Origin: Cellulomonas sp. P24
Lineage (GTDB): Bacteria; Actinomycetota; Actinomycetes; Actinomycetales; Cellulomonadaceae
DNA length: 64,000 bases
Assembly: GCF_024704385.1 (NCBI RefSeq)
Contig: NZ_JAJDFX010000002.1
Coordinates: 3,720,001-3,784,000, forward strand
Reading direction: 5' to 3'
How positions within the stretch are numbered: the first letter of the stretch is position 1; each line of letters opens with the position of its first letter. Positions 42,713 to 52,819 of this stretch are shown piece by piece. The translations under genes and the position numbers were made by a program. Below the pieces are notes generated by a model that saw only the letters and a list, made by a program, of their open reading frames with translations, did not search any database and had not been told where the DNA came from.

Positions 42713-42759
42713 GGTGCGTCTCCTCAGTCAAGGATATTTGCACCCATAGCGCTCCTGAC

Positions 42760-42775
42760 TGACCTGCTGACCTGC
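42760..42775. promoter_or_regulatory. Tandem TGACCTGC repeats next to attR (possible integrase arm sites)
   Basis: TGACCTGC occurs twice in tandem, 30-45 bp inside attR. The reverse complement GCAGGTCA occurs 28 bp inside attL (33705-33712), and a further inverted pair is at 40183 and 40243. Arm-type binding is inferred from position. The octamer also appears once outside the element, near 8818. Confidence 0.45.
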
Positions 42776-42804
42776 ACCGATGCACAGCGCATATCCGTCC
42801 AGAG

Positions 42805-42824
42805 TGCGCGACTACCTGGACTGA
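42805..42824. repeat. attR core (copy of the sigA 3' end)
   Basis: Exact second copy of the 20-bp attL core, including a TGA in the position of the sigA stop. It is not part of any gene here. Confidence 0.9.
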
Positions 42825-42840
42825 GACGCGCGGCAGCATC

Positions 42841-42884
42841 AACGGCGACGGCCCCCGGGAGTGATCCCGGGGGCCGTCGCCGTT
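42841..42884 (+). terminator. Displaced sigA terminator
   Basis: A perfect 19-bp stem (AACGGCGACGGCCCCCGGG, loop AGTGAT, complement 42866-42884) lies 16 bp after attR. That is where the sigA terminator would be before insertion. It is now separated from sigA by the element. Confidence 0.75.
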
Positions 42885-42946
42885 GGTCGTCAGGTGGTGC
42901 GGCGCAGGCGCCGCCGGAGCGTGGTGTGCGGAGCTGCCCGCCATGG

Positions 42947-43004
42947 TGCGGAGCCGAGCGCATGCCGAGCCGGATGCTGCGGAGCCGAGCGCATGCCGAG
43001 CCGG
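42947..43004. repeat. 27-bp direct repeat, 31-bp period
   Basis: TGCGGAGCCGAGCGCATGCC plus seven more bases occurs at 42947-42973 and 42978-43004. It lies in the gap between the displaced sigA terminator and the DUF7455 gene. No coding role is seen. Confidence 0.75.
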
Positions 43005-43055
43005 CATGCCGAACCCACGGCTGTCCGACGGTCCGGACCCGTGGGGTCAGGACCG

Positions 43056-43268
43056 TCAGTTCGACCCGGCTCCGTGCTCGGCAGCCAGTCGGTCGGTCTC
43101 GTCCTGGACGTGCGTCGCCAGCTCAGCGAACTTCGGTGCGTGCTCCCGTGCGTGGTGCGCGCAGAACAGCAGCTCGCCGCTCGGCAGGACCACGCGGACG
43201 TAGGCCTGCGCGCCGCAGCGGTCGCAGCGGTCGGCCACGGTCAGCGGTTCGGTCATCGTCGCGTTCAT
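43056..43268 (-). CDS. DUF7455-type small zinc-finger protein
   Basis: A 70-residue protein with RCDRCGAQAYVRVVLPSG and LLFCAHHAREH, a C-x2-C ... C-x2-H zinc site. The sequence matches a short actinobacterial family (DUF7455) commonly located between sigA and the topoisomerase IV genes; function unknown. Start ATG 43268, or an internal ATG at 43256; neither has a clear RBS. It is divergent from parE. Confidence 0.8.
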   Translation of the reverse strand: MNATMTEPLTVADRCDRCGAQAYVRVVLPSGELLFCAHHAREHAPKFAELATHVQDETDRLAAEHGAGSN

Positions 43269-43450
43269 ACCGTCATACAACCATCCCGGCCGCCGAGTCT
43301 TCCCCGTGGCGAGGGTCGGTTCGCTACCCGCGTACTCCGAGGTCGGATATTCACCCGATCCGCCAGTCGCAGACAAGGGGTCGGACCCGCCTCCCGCGAG
43401 CGGCTGAGCCGGCCTCCCGTGTCGCACGCAGCGCGGCGTCCGACAGCGGA

Positions 43451-43456
43451 TAGTCT
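43451..43456 (+). promoter_or_regulatory. -10 box of parE (near-leaderless)
   Basis: TAGTCT followed by 8 nt and the GTG at 43465. Confidence 0.4.
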
Positions 43457-43464
43457 CGGACATC

Positions 43465-45594
43465 GTGTCGACCGCATCTGCAGAGTCCTCGTACACCGCA
43501 CGGCACCTGTCTGTCCTCGAAGGTCTGGAAGCGGTCCGCAAGCGTCCCGGCATGTACATCGGCACCACCGACTCTCGTGGGCTGATGCACTGCATGTGGG
43601 AGATCATCGACAACGCTGTCGACGAGGCGCTCGGGGGGCACTGCGACCAGATCCTGGTGACGCTGCACGCCGACTCGTCCGTGTCCGTCGACGACAACGG
43701 GCGCGGCATCCCGGTGGACATCGAACCCAAGACCGGGTTGTCAGGCGTGGAGGTCGTCTTCACCAAGCTCCACGCCGGCGGGAAGTTCGGCGGTGGCTCG
43801 TACGCCGCGTCCGGTGGCCTGCACGGGGTCGGGGCGAGCGTCGTGAACGCCCTGTCCACGCGGCTCGACGTCGAGGTCGACCGCGGCGGCAAGACGTACC
43901 GGATGACGTTCCACCGGGGCGAGCCCGGCACCTTCCACGACGGTCCCGGCGGACCGGACCCGGAGGCCAGGTTCGAGCCGTTCGTCGACAAGTCCGAGCT
44001 CAGCGTGGCAGGCCGCGCCGCGCGGGGGAGCCGCGGGACCCGGGTGCGCTACTGGTCCGACCCCCAGATCTTCCCGAAGACGGCGGTCTTCTCCTACGAC
44101 GAGCTCGTCACGCGGGTGCGGCAGACGACGTTCCTCGTCCCGGGCCTGTCGATCACGGTGCGTGACGAGCGCGGTCTGCCGGGTACACCGGGGGCGGACG
44201 GCCCTCACACCGAGACGTTCGTGCACCACGGCGGCACCGTCGACTTCGTCGACTTCCTCGCACCGGACACGCCGGTGACGGACACCTGGCACCTGACCGG
44301 CTCCGGCTCGTTCACGGAGACCGTGCCGATCCTCGACGAGCGTGGCCACATGACCCCCCGCGAGGTCATGCGCGAGTGCGAGGTCGACATCGCGATGCGG
44401 TGGGGCACCGGCTACGACACCGAGATCCGGACCTTCGTCAACATCATCTCGACCCCCAAGGGCGGCTCCCACCTGGCCGGCTTCGAGGCCGGGCTGCTGC
44501 GGACGCTGCGGAAGGCCGTCGAGGCCAACGCCCGCCGGCTCAAGATCTCCAGCCGTGACTCGACCGAGCGGATCGAGAAGGACGACGTCATGGCCGGACT
44601 GACCGCCGTGCTGACGGTCCGGCTCGCTGAACCGCAGTTCGAGGGCCAGACCAAGGAGGTGCTCGGGACCGCTGCGGTCCGTGGCATCGTCGCGAAGGTT
44701 GTCGACACCGAGCTGAACGCCCTCCTCACCTCGCCCAAGCGGGACCTCAAGACCCAGTCGACGCTCGTCCTCGACAAGGTCGTCGCCGAGATGCGGGCGC
44801 GGCTCAGCGCACGCAAGCAGAAGGAGATCTCACGGCGCAAGAACGCCCTGGAGACGTCCTCGTTGCCCTCGAAGCTCGCCGACTGCCGCAGCGACGACGT
44901 CGAACGGAGCGAGCTGTTCATCGTCGAGGGTGACAGCGCCCTCGGCACGGCGAAGCTCGCGCGGAGCTCGGACTTCCAGGCTCTGCTGCCGATCCGCGGC
45001 AAGATCCTCAACGTCCAGAAGGCCTCGATCTCGGACATGCTCAAGAACGCCGAGTGTGCCGCGATCATCCAGGTGATCGGAGCCGGGTCGGGGCGGTCGT
45101 TCGACCTCGAAGCGGCGCGCTACGGCAAGATCGTGCTGATGACCGACGCCGACGTCGACGGCGCCCACATCCGCACGCTGCTCCTCACGCTCTTCTTCCG
45201 GTACATGCGACCGCTCGTCGAGCAGGGCCGCGTCTACGCCGCCGTGCCCCCGTTGCACCGGGTCGAGGTGATCGGTGCCGGGTCGAAGAAGAACGAGTAC
45301 CTCTACACGTACTCGGAGGCCGAGCTCGCGACGACCCTCAAGCGTCTCGAGAAGTCCGGCCGCCGCTACAAGGACGACATCCAGCGCTACAAGGGACTCG
45401 GAGAGATGGATGCCGACCAGCTCGCCGAGACGACCATGGACCCGCGCCACCGCACGCTGCGGCGCGTGACGATGGACCACGCCGTGCAGGCGGAGGAGGT
45501 CTTCGAGCTGCTGATGGGCTCCGACGTCGCACCGCGGAAGGACTTCATCGTGGCCGGTGCCGACGGCCTCGACCGCAGCCGCATCGACGCCTGA
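43465..45594 (+). CDS. parE: DNA topoisomerase IV subunit B
   Basis: ATPase subunit of a type IIA topoisomerase. The 709-residue protein has the GHKL ATPase motifs EIIDNAVDEALGG, DDNGRGIPV and GGLHGVGASVVNAL. The TOPRIM domain has VEGDSALGTAK and MTDADVDGAHIRTLLL, and the C-terminal RYKGLGEMD is present. It belongs to the ParE/GyrB pair type that sits near sigA; the true gyrase genes are normally near oriC, so ParE is preferred. The start is GTG 43465. It converges on parC. Confidence 0.93.
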   Translation: MSTASAESSYTARHLSVLEGLEAVRKRPGMYIGTTDSRGLMHCMWEIIDNAVDEALGGHCDQILVTLHADSSVSVDDNGRGIPVDIEPKTGLSGVEVVFTKLHAGGKFGGGSYAASGGLHGVGASVVNALSTRLDVEVDRGGKTYRMTFHRGEPGTFHDGPGGPDPEARFEPFVDKSELSVAGRAARGSRGTRVRYWSDPQIFPKTAVFSYDELVTRVRQTTFLVPGLSITVRDERGLPGTPGADGPHTETFVHHGGTVDFVDFLAPDTPVTDTWHLTGSGSFTETVPILDERGHMTPREVMRECEVDIAMRWGTGYDTEIRTFVNIISTPKGGSHLAGFEAGLLRTLRKAVEANARRLKISSRDSTERIEKDDVMAGLTAVLTVRLAEPQFEGQTKEVLGTAAVRGIVAKVVDTELNALLTSPKRDLKTQSTLVLDKVVAEMRARLSARKQKEISRRKNALETSSLPSKLADCRSDDVERSELFIVEGDSALGTAKLARSSDFQALLPIRGKILNVQKASISDMLKNAECAAIIQVIGAGSGRSFDLEAARYGKIVLMTDADVDGAHIRTLLLTLFFRYMRPLVEQGRVYAAVPPLHRVEVIGAGSKKNEYLYTYSEAELATTLKRLEKSGRRYKDDIQRYKGLGEMDADQLAETTMDPRHRTLRRVTMDHAVQAEEVFELLMGSDVAPRKDFIVAGADGLDRSRIDA

Positions 45595-45656
45595 CACCGG
45601 TCCACGACGACACGACCGTCGGCCGGCCGCCAGATGGGATGAGGGCCCGGCGCGCG

Positions 45657-48125
45657 TCAGCCGATGGACTGCACCGGCACCGTGAGCGGGACGCCCGGGC
45701 CGTCGCGACGCTCGTCGACGGGTGGGAGCTCGACCGGCTGGCCCGCTGAGCCGGTCGCGACCGGAGGCATCGGCCCGACCCAGCCGAGGAGCAGGCTGTC
45801 CTCGCCCTTGAGGAACCGGTGGGCACGCACGCCACCCGTCGCGCGCCCCTTGGCGGGGTACACGGAGAACGGCGTCGTCTTCACGCGGCCGGCCTGGAGC
45901 CCCGGGAGCGTGTCCGACGACCCGGAGACGGTCACGACCGCGGACTCGCCGGTCGGATCCACCGCACCGAAGAACACCACCCGCTGGCCTGGGGCCAGCT
46001 TGATCCCGGCCATGCCGGCCGCAGCACGTCCCTGTGGCCGGACGGCGGCCGCCCCGAAGTGCAGGAGCTGGGCGTCGGAGGTGACGAACACGAGCTCGGC
46101 CGAGTCGTCGACAGGGGCCGCACCGGTGACCTCGTCACCCGGCTTGAGCGAGATCAGCTCCCAGGCGTCCTTGTTGCCAGGCACGTCACCCTGAGCGACG
46201 CGCTTGACGACACCGGCCGCCGTGCCCAGGGCAAGGGTCGGCGCGTCGGGCGAGACCGAGGTGAGCGCGACGACGGACTCGCCCGGCTCGAGGGCGATCA
46301 CCTCGGACAACGGGACCCCGCCGGACAGGGTCGGTGCACCGTCGGTCGGTGGCAGCGCGGGCAGGTGGAGCACGGACAGCCGGACCATGCGACCGTGCGA
46401 CGTGACCGCGCCGACGTCGGCACGCGCCGTGGTCGGCACCGCGGACCGCAGGACGTCGTGCTTGGCCCGTGCACCCGTGTCACTCGCGCGCAGCGGCTCG
46501 GTGGCGTCAGAGGTGCGTGCCAGGAGCCCGGTCGCCGAGAGCAGCGCCCAGCACGGCGTGTCCTCGATCTCGAGCGGGGTGGCGCTCTTCGGCTGGGCGG
46601 CCACCGGGCCGGCGCCGCCGGCGGAGTCGAGCAGGATCGTCCGGCGCGGCGTGCCGTGCATGCGGGCGGCCTCCGCCATCTCCTCGGAGACGACACGACG
46701 CAGGTGCTGCTCGTCGCCGAGGATCAGGCGCAGCTCGGCGATCTCCTCCTCGAGCTGCGTCTTCTCCTTCTCGAGCTCGATCCGCGAGAACTTGGTCAGA
46801 CGTCGCAGCCGCAGCTCGAGGATGTACTCGGCCTGCGGCTCGGACAGGTCGAACACCTCGCGCAGCCGTGTGCGGGCGATCTCGGCGTCGTCGCTCGAGC
46901 GGATGACCTGGATGACCTCGTCGATGTCGAGGATCGCCACGAGCAGACCCTCGACGAGGTGCAGGCGCTCGAGCCGCTTGGCGAGGCGGTGGTTGCTGCG
47001 ACGACGGATCACGTCGATCCGGTGGTCGACCCACACCCGCAGCAGCTCGCGCAGCCCGAGCGTGCGCGGCTGCCCGTCCACGAGCGCGACGTTGTTGATC
47101 GAGAACGAGTCCTCCATCGGCGTCGCACGGAACAGCTGCTCCAGGACCGCGTCGGGGTTGAACCCTGTCTTGACCTCGATGACCAGACGCAGACCGTGCG
47201 AGCGGTCGGTGAGGTCGACGACGTTCGTGATCCCGGTGAGCCGCTTCGCCTGCACGCCCTCCTTGATCTTCTCGATCACCTTCTCGGGGCCGACCAGGTA
47301 CGGCAGCTCGGTGACGACGATGCCCTTGCGCTTCGCGGTGACGTTCTCGATCCGGGTGGTCGCGCGGGTGCGGAACGCCCCCCGGCCGGTCCGGTACGCG
47401 TCACGGACACCGTCCAGGCCGACGATCTTCCCGCCGGTCGGCAGGTCCGGTCCGGGGACGAACCGCATGAGGTCCTCGAGCGTCGCGTCCGGGTGCGCGA
47501 TGAGGTGCCGGGCGGCCGCGACGACCTCGACCAGGTTGTGCGGTGCCATGTTGGTCGCCATGCCGACGGCGATCCCGGCCGCCCCGTTCACGAGCAGGTT
47601 CGGGATCGCGGCCGGGAGCACCTCGGGCTGGGTGAGCTTGTTGTCGTAGTTGGGGACGAAGTCGACGACGTCCTCGTCGAGCCCGGCGGTCATCACGACG
47701 GCAGCAGGGGACTGACGCGCCTCGGTGTAGCGCGAGGCGGCGGGGCCGTCGTCCAGCGAGCCGAAGTTCCCGTGACCGTCGACCATCGGGATGCGCAGCG
47801 AGAACGGCTGGGCGAGACGCACGAGCGAGTCGTAGATCGAGGCGTCACCGTGCGGGTGCAGCTTGCCCATGACGTCGCCGACGACGCGCGCGGACTTCAC
47901 GTACGCGCGGTCCGGCCGCAGACCCATGTCCGCCATCTGGAAGAGGATCCGCCGCTGGACCGGCTTCAGCCCGTCGCGCGCGTCCGGGAGGGCCCGGGCG
48001 TAGATCACCGAGTAGGCGTACTCGAGGAACGAGCCCTCCATCTCGGTCCGGACGTCGATGTCGACGATCCGCTCCGTGAAGTCCTCGGGAAGGGCGTCCT
48101 GCGGGGCGGGCGTACGGCGCGCCAT
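45657..48125 (-). CDS. parC: DNA topoisomerase IV subunit A
   Basis: Breakage-reunion subunit. The 822-residue protein has the GyrA/ParC N-terminal [19 protein letters not shown], the quinolone region [17 protein letters not shown] and the catalytic Y133 in [12 protein letters not shown] coiled-coil tower ([23 protein letters not shown]) and a C-terminal beta-pinwheel follow. No GyrA box (QRRGGKG) is seen, supporting ParC rather than GyrA. It faces parE; the pair is split on opposite strands. The ATG at 48125 has GAGGAGC some 12 nt upstream. Confidence 0.92.
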   Translation of the reverse strand: MARRTPAPQDALPEDFTERIVDIDVRTEMEGSFLEYAYSVIYARALPDARDGLKPVQRRILFQMADMGLRPDRAYVKSARVVGDVMGKLHPHGDASIYDSLVRLAQPFSLRIPMVDGHGNFGSLDDGPAASRYTEARQSPAAVVMTAGLDEDVVDFVPNYDNKLTQPEVLPAAIPNLLVNGAAGIAVGMATNMAPHNLVEVVAAARHLIAHPDATLEDLMRFVPGPDLPTGGKIVGLDGVRDAYRTGRGAFRTRATTRIENVTAKRKGIVVTELPYLVGPEKVIEKIKEGVQAKRLTGITNVVDLTDRSHGLRLVIEVKTGFNPDAVLEQLFRATPMEDSFSINNVALVDGQPRTLGLRELLRVWVDHRIDVIRRRSNHRLAKRLERLHLVEGLLVAILDIDEVIQVIRSSDDAEIARTRLREVFDLSEPQAEYILELRLRRLTKFSRIELEKEKTQLEEEIAELRLILGDEQHLRRVVSEEMAEAARMHGTPRRTILLDSAGGAGPVAAQPKSATPLEIEDTPCWALLSATGLLARTSDATEPLRASDTGARAKHDVLRSAVPTTARADVGAVTSHGRMVRLSVLHLPALPPTDGAPTLSGGVPLSEVIALEPGESVVALTSVSPDAPTLALGTAAGVVKRVAQGDVPGNKDAWELISLKPGDEVTGAAPVDDSAELVFVTSDAQLLHFGAAAVRPQGRAAAGMAGIKLAPGQRVVFFGAVDPTGESAVVTVSGSSDTLPGLQAGRVKTTPFSVYPAKGRATGGVRAHRFLKGEDSLLLGWVGPMPPVATGSAGQPVELPPVDERRDGPGVPLTVPVQSIG

Positions 48126-48256
48126 GGGGGAATCGTGCTCCTCGTCGTCTGCGGTCGATCGCGCACCATCATCCCCTGCGGCGCCGGGACGCGGTGGACG
48201 GCGCGCGGGGCCGGGTTGGCCGTACGCGCCGCGACCGCACCGCCTAGCCTGGTCCC

Positions 48257-51020
48257 ATGCCATCGGTCGACGACGCGGGCACGACCGCGACCCCCTCCGT
48301 GTACCCCGCGGTCTGGGAGGCCGACGTGGTCCTGCGGGACGGCACGACGACGCATCTGCGGCCCATCCGGCCGTCCGACGCCGATGCGCTCCAGGCCTTC
48401 CACACCGCGCAGTCCGAGAGGTCGACCTACCTGCGGTTCTTCGCGAACCTCGACCGGCTGCCCGAGCGTGACCTGATCCGTTTCACCCACGTCGACCACC
48501 ACGACCGGGTCGCTCTCGTCGCGGTGGCCCCGGGGGAGACGGGAGAGCAGATCATCGGTGTGGCGCGGTACGACCGGGTCGGCCCCGACGACGCCGAGGT
48601 GGCGTTCAACGTCGCGGACGCGCACCACGGGCGAGGCCTCGGCTCGGCGCTGCTCGAGCACCTCGCCGCCGCGGCGCGCGAGCGGGGGATCCGCCGTTTC
48701 ACGGCCGAGGTGCTCCCGCAGAACGGCCGCATGATCGCCGTGTTCCGCGAGGCCGGCTACGAGGTGGCGCAGCGGCTGGACGACGGGATCGTGTCGGTCG
48801 GGTTCGACCTCGACCCGACGGACCGCTCGCTCGCCGTGATGGCGGATCGTGAGCACCGTGCCGAGGCCCGGAGCATGCTCGGGCTCTTCGGGTCGGGGAC
48901 GGTCGTGGTCGTGTCGTCGCCGTCCTGCGCACCGGGCTCGGTGCAGGCGCTGCTGGCCCACCGGGTGCTGGCGGACCTCGTGGCGGCCTCACCGGGGCGC
49001 GTCGTGCACGTCGTCGGGCTGCCGGGCGTCCAGGTCGACGGGGTCCAGGTCTGGTCCGACCTTGCCGAGGTCCCCGGTCCGGTCGATCTCGCGGTCGTGT
49101 CGCTCCGGTCGCAGGAGGTCGGGGCTGCCGTCCGTGGTCTCGCCCGGCTCGGCACCCGCGGCGTCGTGCTGCTGTCGACGGGCTTCGCCGAGGACGGGCC
49201 GGCCGGGCTCGCACGCCAGCGGGAGGTGCTGCGGAGCGCGCACGCGGCCGGCATGCGCGTCATCGGCCCGGGCTCGTTCGGCATCTTCTCGAACACGACG
49301 GAGCCGGTGCTGAACGCGTCGCTCGCCGAGCACCTCCCCGTCCCGGGTCACGTCGGTCTCTTCTGCCAGTCTGGTCCGATGGCGGTCGCGATGCTCGCGT
49401 CGGTCGAGCGCCGGCATCTGGGGGTCTCGTCGTTCGTCTCGGCCGGGAACCGGGCCGACGTCTCGGGCAACGACCTCATGCAGTTCTGGCAGGAGGACGA
49501 CGCGACGCACGTGGTCGGGCTCTACCTCGAGTCGATCGGGAACCCGCGGAAGTTCTCCCGGGTCGCGCGCCGCCTCGCGTCGGCCAAACCGGTGGTGGTC
49601 GTCACGGCGGGTCGTTCCGGTCAGGTGGTGCCGCCCGGCCACGCGGTCCGCACGACGCTCGCGCCCCGTCGCACGCTCGAGGAGCTGTTGCGCCAGTCCG
49701 GGGTGATCCGCGTCGACAACACGCACCAGATGCTCGACGTGGCCCAGCTCCTCGCGCACCAGCCGTTGCCCGCCGGACGCCGTGTCGGCGTCGTCGCGAG
49801 CTCGCCCTCGATGGCGGCGCTGGTCGCCGAGGCGGCCGGGGCGGCCGGGATGACGGTCTCCGGCGCGACGGCGCTCCTGGCCGAGGACGCCGACGCCGCA
49901 GCCGTGCAGACGGCGCTCCGGACGGTCTACGCGGACCCGGGGGTGGACGTCGTCGTCGCGGTGCACGTCCCGACCGTCGGGCCGGGGGCCGGTGTGTTCC
50001 TGCCCGAGCTCGCAGCCACCGCGGCCGGGTCCGGCAAGACGACGGTCGCGTGCGTGCTCGGGCGCTCGGGGATCAGGGACGACCTCACCGCGACCGACGC
50101 CACCGGCCGGTCCTGGACCGTCCCCCGCGTACGTGACGCCGGAGGATGCGGTCCTGGCCCTCGGTCAGGCCTCCCGCTACGCCTCGTGGCGCAGCGAGGA
50201 CCGTGGTCGCAGCTCGCGCCCGGCCGACGTCGACACCCGCACCGCGCAGCGGCTCGTCCGCTCCTGGTTGCCGGCGGGGGAGTCCGGCATCGTCGGTCTC
50301 GATGCCGAGCGGACGGTCGAGCTGCTGAGGTGCGTCGGCATCGGTGTCGTCGAGTCGGTCGTCGTGCACGACGCCGACGAGGCGGTCGCGGCGGCCCGCC
50401 GGGTCGGCTGGCCGGTCGCGCTCAAGACGACGGTCCCTGCCCTGCGTCACCGTGCCGACCTCGGCGGCGTGCGCCTGGACATCGTCGACGAGCAGGTGCT
50501 CCGGGACGACGTCGAGCAGATGCTCGAGCTCTCCTGGGCGCGGCAGCCCGACACCGACGCCGCGACCGGACCGGTCGACGTCGACCCCGCGTCGGGGCGT
50601 GCCCCGCTCGAGGTCCAGCACATGGTCCCCGGCGGTGTCGCCTGCGTGCTCCGGACGTCCGAGGACCCGCTGTTCGGACCGGTCGTGAGCTTCGGCCTGG
50701 CAGGCGACGCGAGCGACCTCCTCGGCGACGTCTGCTATGGGATCCCGCCGTTGACCGACGTCGACGTCGCGACCCTCATCCGCATGCCCCGCGCCGCACC
50801 GCGCCTGTTCGGCTACCGCGGGCTCGCACCGATGGACCACGCCGCCCTCGAGGACCTCGTGGCACGGGTCGCTGCGCTCGCCGAGGACATCCCGGAGATC
50901 CGCAGCCTGGAGCTTCACCCGGTGGTCGTCGGGCTGCACGGCCTGCACGTCCTCGCGGCGCGCGTCCAGCTCGCGGCCGCGAGTCGTGCGGACGGGATGC
51001 GGCGGGTGCTTCCCGCGTGA
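48257..51020 (+). pseudogene. GNAT / acetyl-CoA-ligase-like fusion protein, frameshifted in a C run
   Basis: N-terminal GNAT domain (about 25-185; AHHGRGLGSALLEHLAAAARE is the CoA loop), then an ADP-forming acyl-CoA synthetase-like alpha part (CoA-binding, ligase-CoA) and beta ATP-grasp part. The architecture is that of large bacterial Pat-type acetyltransferases. The His-loop motif SHTGSLAG of active ligases is degenerate here (PPGHAVRTTLAP), so ligase activity is doubtful. At 50122-50126 a run of five C needs to be four. After it the protein continues as AYVTPEDAVLALGQASRY and ends at 51020. The restored length is about 920 residues. The break is probably an indel error. The likely role is a lysine acetyltransferase with a regulatory CoA/nucleotide module (inference). 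Confidence 0.85.
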
Positions 51021-51058
51021 CGGCAGGGAGGCGCCGAGGACGTCGTCAGGATGGGAGG

Positions 51059-51643
51059 ATGCTGGACGTGGCTTCCTCGTTCCCGCTCCTGCACCGTGAT
51101 CTCGACCGCGCCGGGTACTACCCCGACCTCGTCGCCGACATCCTCGACATCGCGCTCGCCGGCGAGGCCGTGGTCGCCCACCTGGTCCACCCGGAGACGA
51201 CGTTCGTCGCGAACGAGGTGCACCGGCACGTGACGGTGCTGGCGCTCACGGGGACCCGGCTCGTCGTCGCCCACGTCGACGAGCACCCCGCGGACTCCGA
51301 GCACCCGACGCCGAGCGCGTCGGCGACCACCGAGGCGGTGCCGCTGACCGAGCTGCGCTCCGTCGCGCTCACGCACGTCGTGGGATCTCCGGAGCAGCAC
51401 CGCCCCGGTGACGTGCCCCTCGAGCTGACGCTGTCGATCGGGTGGGACGCGGTGCACCGGATCGACCTCGAGCCTGCGACGTGCCCGGACCCGAGCTGCG
51501 AGGCCGACCACGGCCTGACCGGTACCTCGGTCCCGGACGACATCGTGGTGCGCGTCAGCGCCGTCGCCGAGGGGCGCGAGGCCGTCGGTGCCGCGGTCGC
51601 GTTCGCGCGGCAGCTCACCGCCGCCACGGTGCGGGGCCGCTGA
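51059..51643 (+). CDS. DUF5998-family protein
   Basis: A 194-residue soluble protein (SSFPLLHRDLDRAGYYPDLVADILDIALAGEAVVAHLVHPETTF...) of an actinobacterial family found next to the phosphodiesterase and thymidine kinase genes; function unknown. A CPDPSCEADHG segment could bind metal. The start may be ATG 51059 or the in-frame GTG 51068, which has the better-placed GGAGG. Its stop is immediately followed by the GTG of the next gene. Confidence 0.8.
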   Translation: MLDVASSFPLLHRDLDRAGYYPDLVADILDIALAGEAVVAHLVHPETTFVANEVHRHVTVLALTGTRLVVAHVDEHPADSEHPTPSASATTEAVPLTELRSVALTHVVGSPEQHRPGDVPLELTLSIGWDAVHRIDLEPATCPDPSCEADHGLTGTSVPDDIVVRVSAVAEGREAVGAAVAFARQLTAATVRGR

Positions 51644-52810
51644 GTGTCCCGATCCACCCGTGCGGAGCTCGCTGCCGCGGGCCTCGTGCTGCCTGACTAC
51701 CGCGGGTCCAACCTGTCCGCGGTCCTCCCGGCGGCGGCCGACGCGGCCGGGGCCACGGTCACCGGGGGCGCGACGGCGCGTGCGCTGCTGGGCCTGCCGC
51801 GAGCGAGCCGGGTGTGCGTCGTCCTCGTGGACGGGCTCGGCCGGGTCAACCTCGCCGAACGGTCCGGGCACGCGCCGTTCCTCCGCAGCATGCTCGCCGG
51901 CTCGCGGCGGATGACGGCCGGGTACCCGTCGACGACCTCCGCGTCGGTGGCGACCTTCGGCACCGGCACGTGCCCCGGACGGACCGGGCTGGTCGGCTAC
52001 ACCGTGCGCAACCCGACGACGGGCGGCCTGGCGAACATGGTGTCGTGGGAAGGGGCCGAGGCGCCGCGCGCGTGGCAGGTCGAGCCCACGGTGTTCGAGC
52101 AGATCGTCGCGGACGGGCATCGGGCGGTCTCGGTGGGCCCGGCACGCTTCGCCGGGTCGGGGATGACCGACGCGGCGCTCCGCGGTGCCGCGTACCGTCC
52201 GGCCGAGACGCTCGCGGACCGCGTCGACGCGACGGTCTCCGAGCTCGCGACCCCCGGCGTCGCCTACCTCTACTGGGGTGAGGTCGACAAGGTCGGCCAC
52301 CACGAGGGGTGGGGCTCGTGGCAGTGGGGTCATGCCCTCGAGGAGGTCGATCGTGAGCTGGCGCGGCTCGCCCGGCTCCTTCCGCGGGACTCGCTGCTCC
52401 TGATCACGGCCGACCACGGCATGGTCGACGTCGATCCCCGCCACCGCTGGGACGTCGCCGAGGTCCCCGGGCTGCGTGAAGGAGTGGCCCTGGTCGCGGG
52501 AGAGCCGCGCGCGCTGCACCTCCACCTCGAGCCGGGTCACACCGCGGACGCGGTCGCGGACCGCTGGCGCGACGTCCTCGGTGCGTCCGCCGTGGTGGCC
52601 GTCGGCCAGGACGCGGTCGACGACGGCTGGTTCGGTCCGGTGGCCGAGCACGTGCGCCCCCGGCTCGGTGACGTGGTGGTCGCGACGACCGGGCGCGCGA
52701 CCGTGGTCGACACCCGGACCCAGACCCCGGCGTCGCTCGGGCTGATCGGCGTGCACGGGTCGATGACGCCGCACGAGATGTCGGTCCCGTTCCTGTGGGA
52801 CCGGCGGTGA
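51644..52810 (+). CDS. Alkaline-phosphatase-superfamily nucleotide phosphodiesterase
   Basis: A 388-residue metal-dependent phosphodiesterase/pyrophosphatase. Metal and nucleophile motifs of the superfamily are readable: VVLVDGLGRVN, the threonine nucleophile region YPSTTSASVATFGTG, YWGEVDKVGHHEG and ITADHGMVDVD. The substrate cannot be fixed. The GTG at 51644 directly follows the preceding stop. No signal peptide, so it is probably cytoplasmic. Confidence 0.88.
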   Translation: MSRSTRAELAAAGLVLPDYRGSNLSAVLPAAADAAGATVTGGATARALLGLPRASRVCVVLVDGLGRVNLAERSGHAPFLRSMLAGSRRMTAGYPSTTSASVATFGTGTCPGRTGLVGYTVRNPTTGGLANMVSWEGAEAPRAWQVEPTVFEQIVADGHRAVSVGPARFAGSGMTDAALRGAAYRPAETLADRVDATVSELATPGVAYLYWGEVDKVGHHEGWGSWQWGHALEEVDRELARLARLLPRDSLLLITADHGMVDVDPRHRWDVAEVPGLREGVALVAGEPRALHLHLEPGHTADAVADRWRDVLGASAVVAVGQDAVDDGWFGPVAEHVRPRLGDVVVATTGRATVVDTRTQTPASLGLIGVHGSMTPHEMSVPFLWDRR

Positions 52811-52819
52811 GGAGGACCT

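Larger units (their letters stand above)
33658..42824. mobile_element. 9.1-kb integrative element inserted at the 3' end of sigA
   Basis: The perfect 20-bp direct repeat TGCGCGACTACCTGGACTGA at 33658-33677 (end of sigA) and 42805-42824 marks attL and attR. A tyrosine integrase gene starts about 115 bp inside attL. Cargo reads rightward up to about 39.9 kb and leftward from 42.7 to 40.5 kb. A terminator expected behind sigA lies just beyond attR. I recognise an integrase, a DUF3631-type ATPase and a WhiB-like regulator, but no capsid, portal, terminase, tail, relaxase or FtsK/TraB gene. A phage satellite or phiRv1/phiRv2-like remnant fits better than an ICE (inference). Confidence 0.9.
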
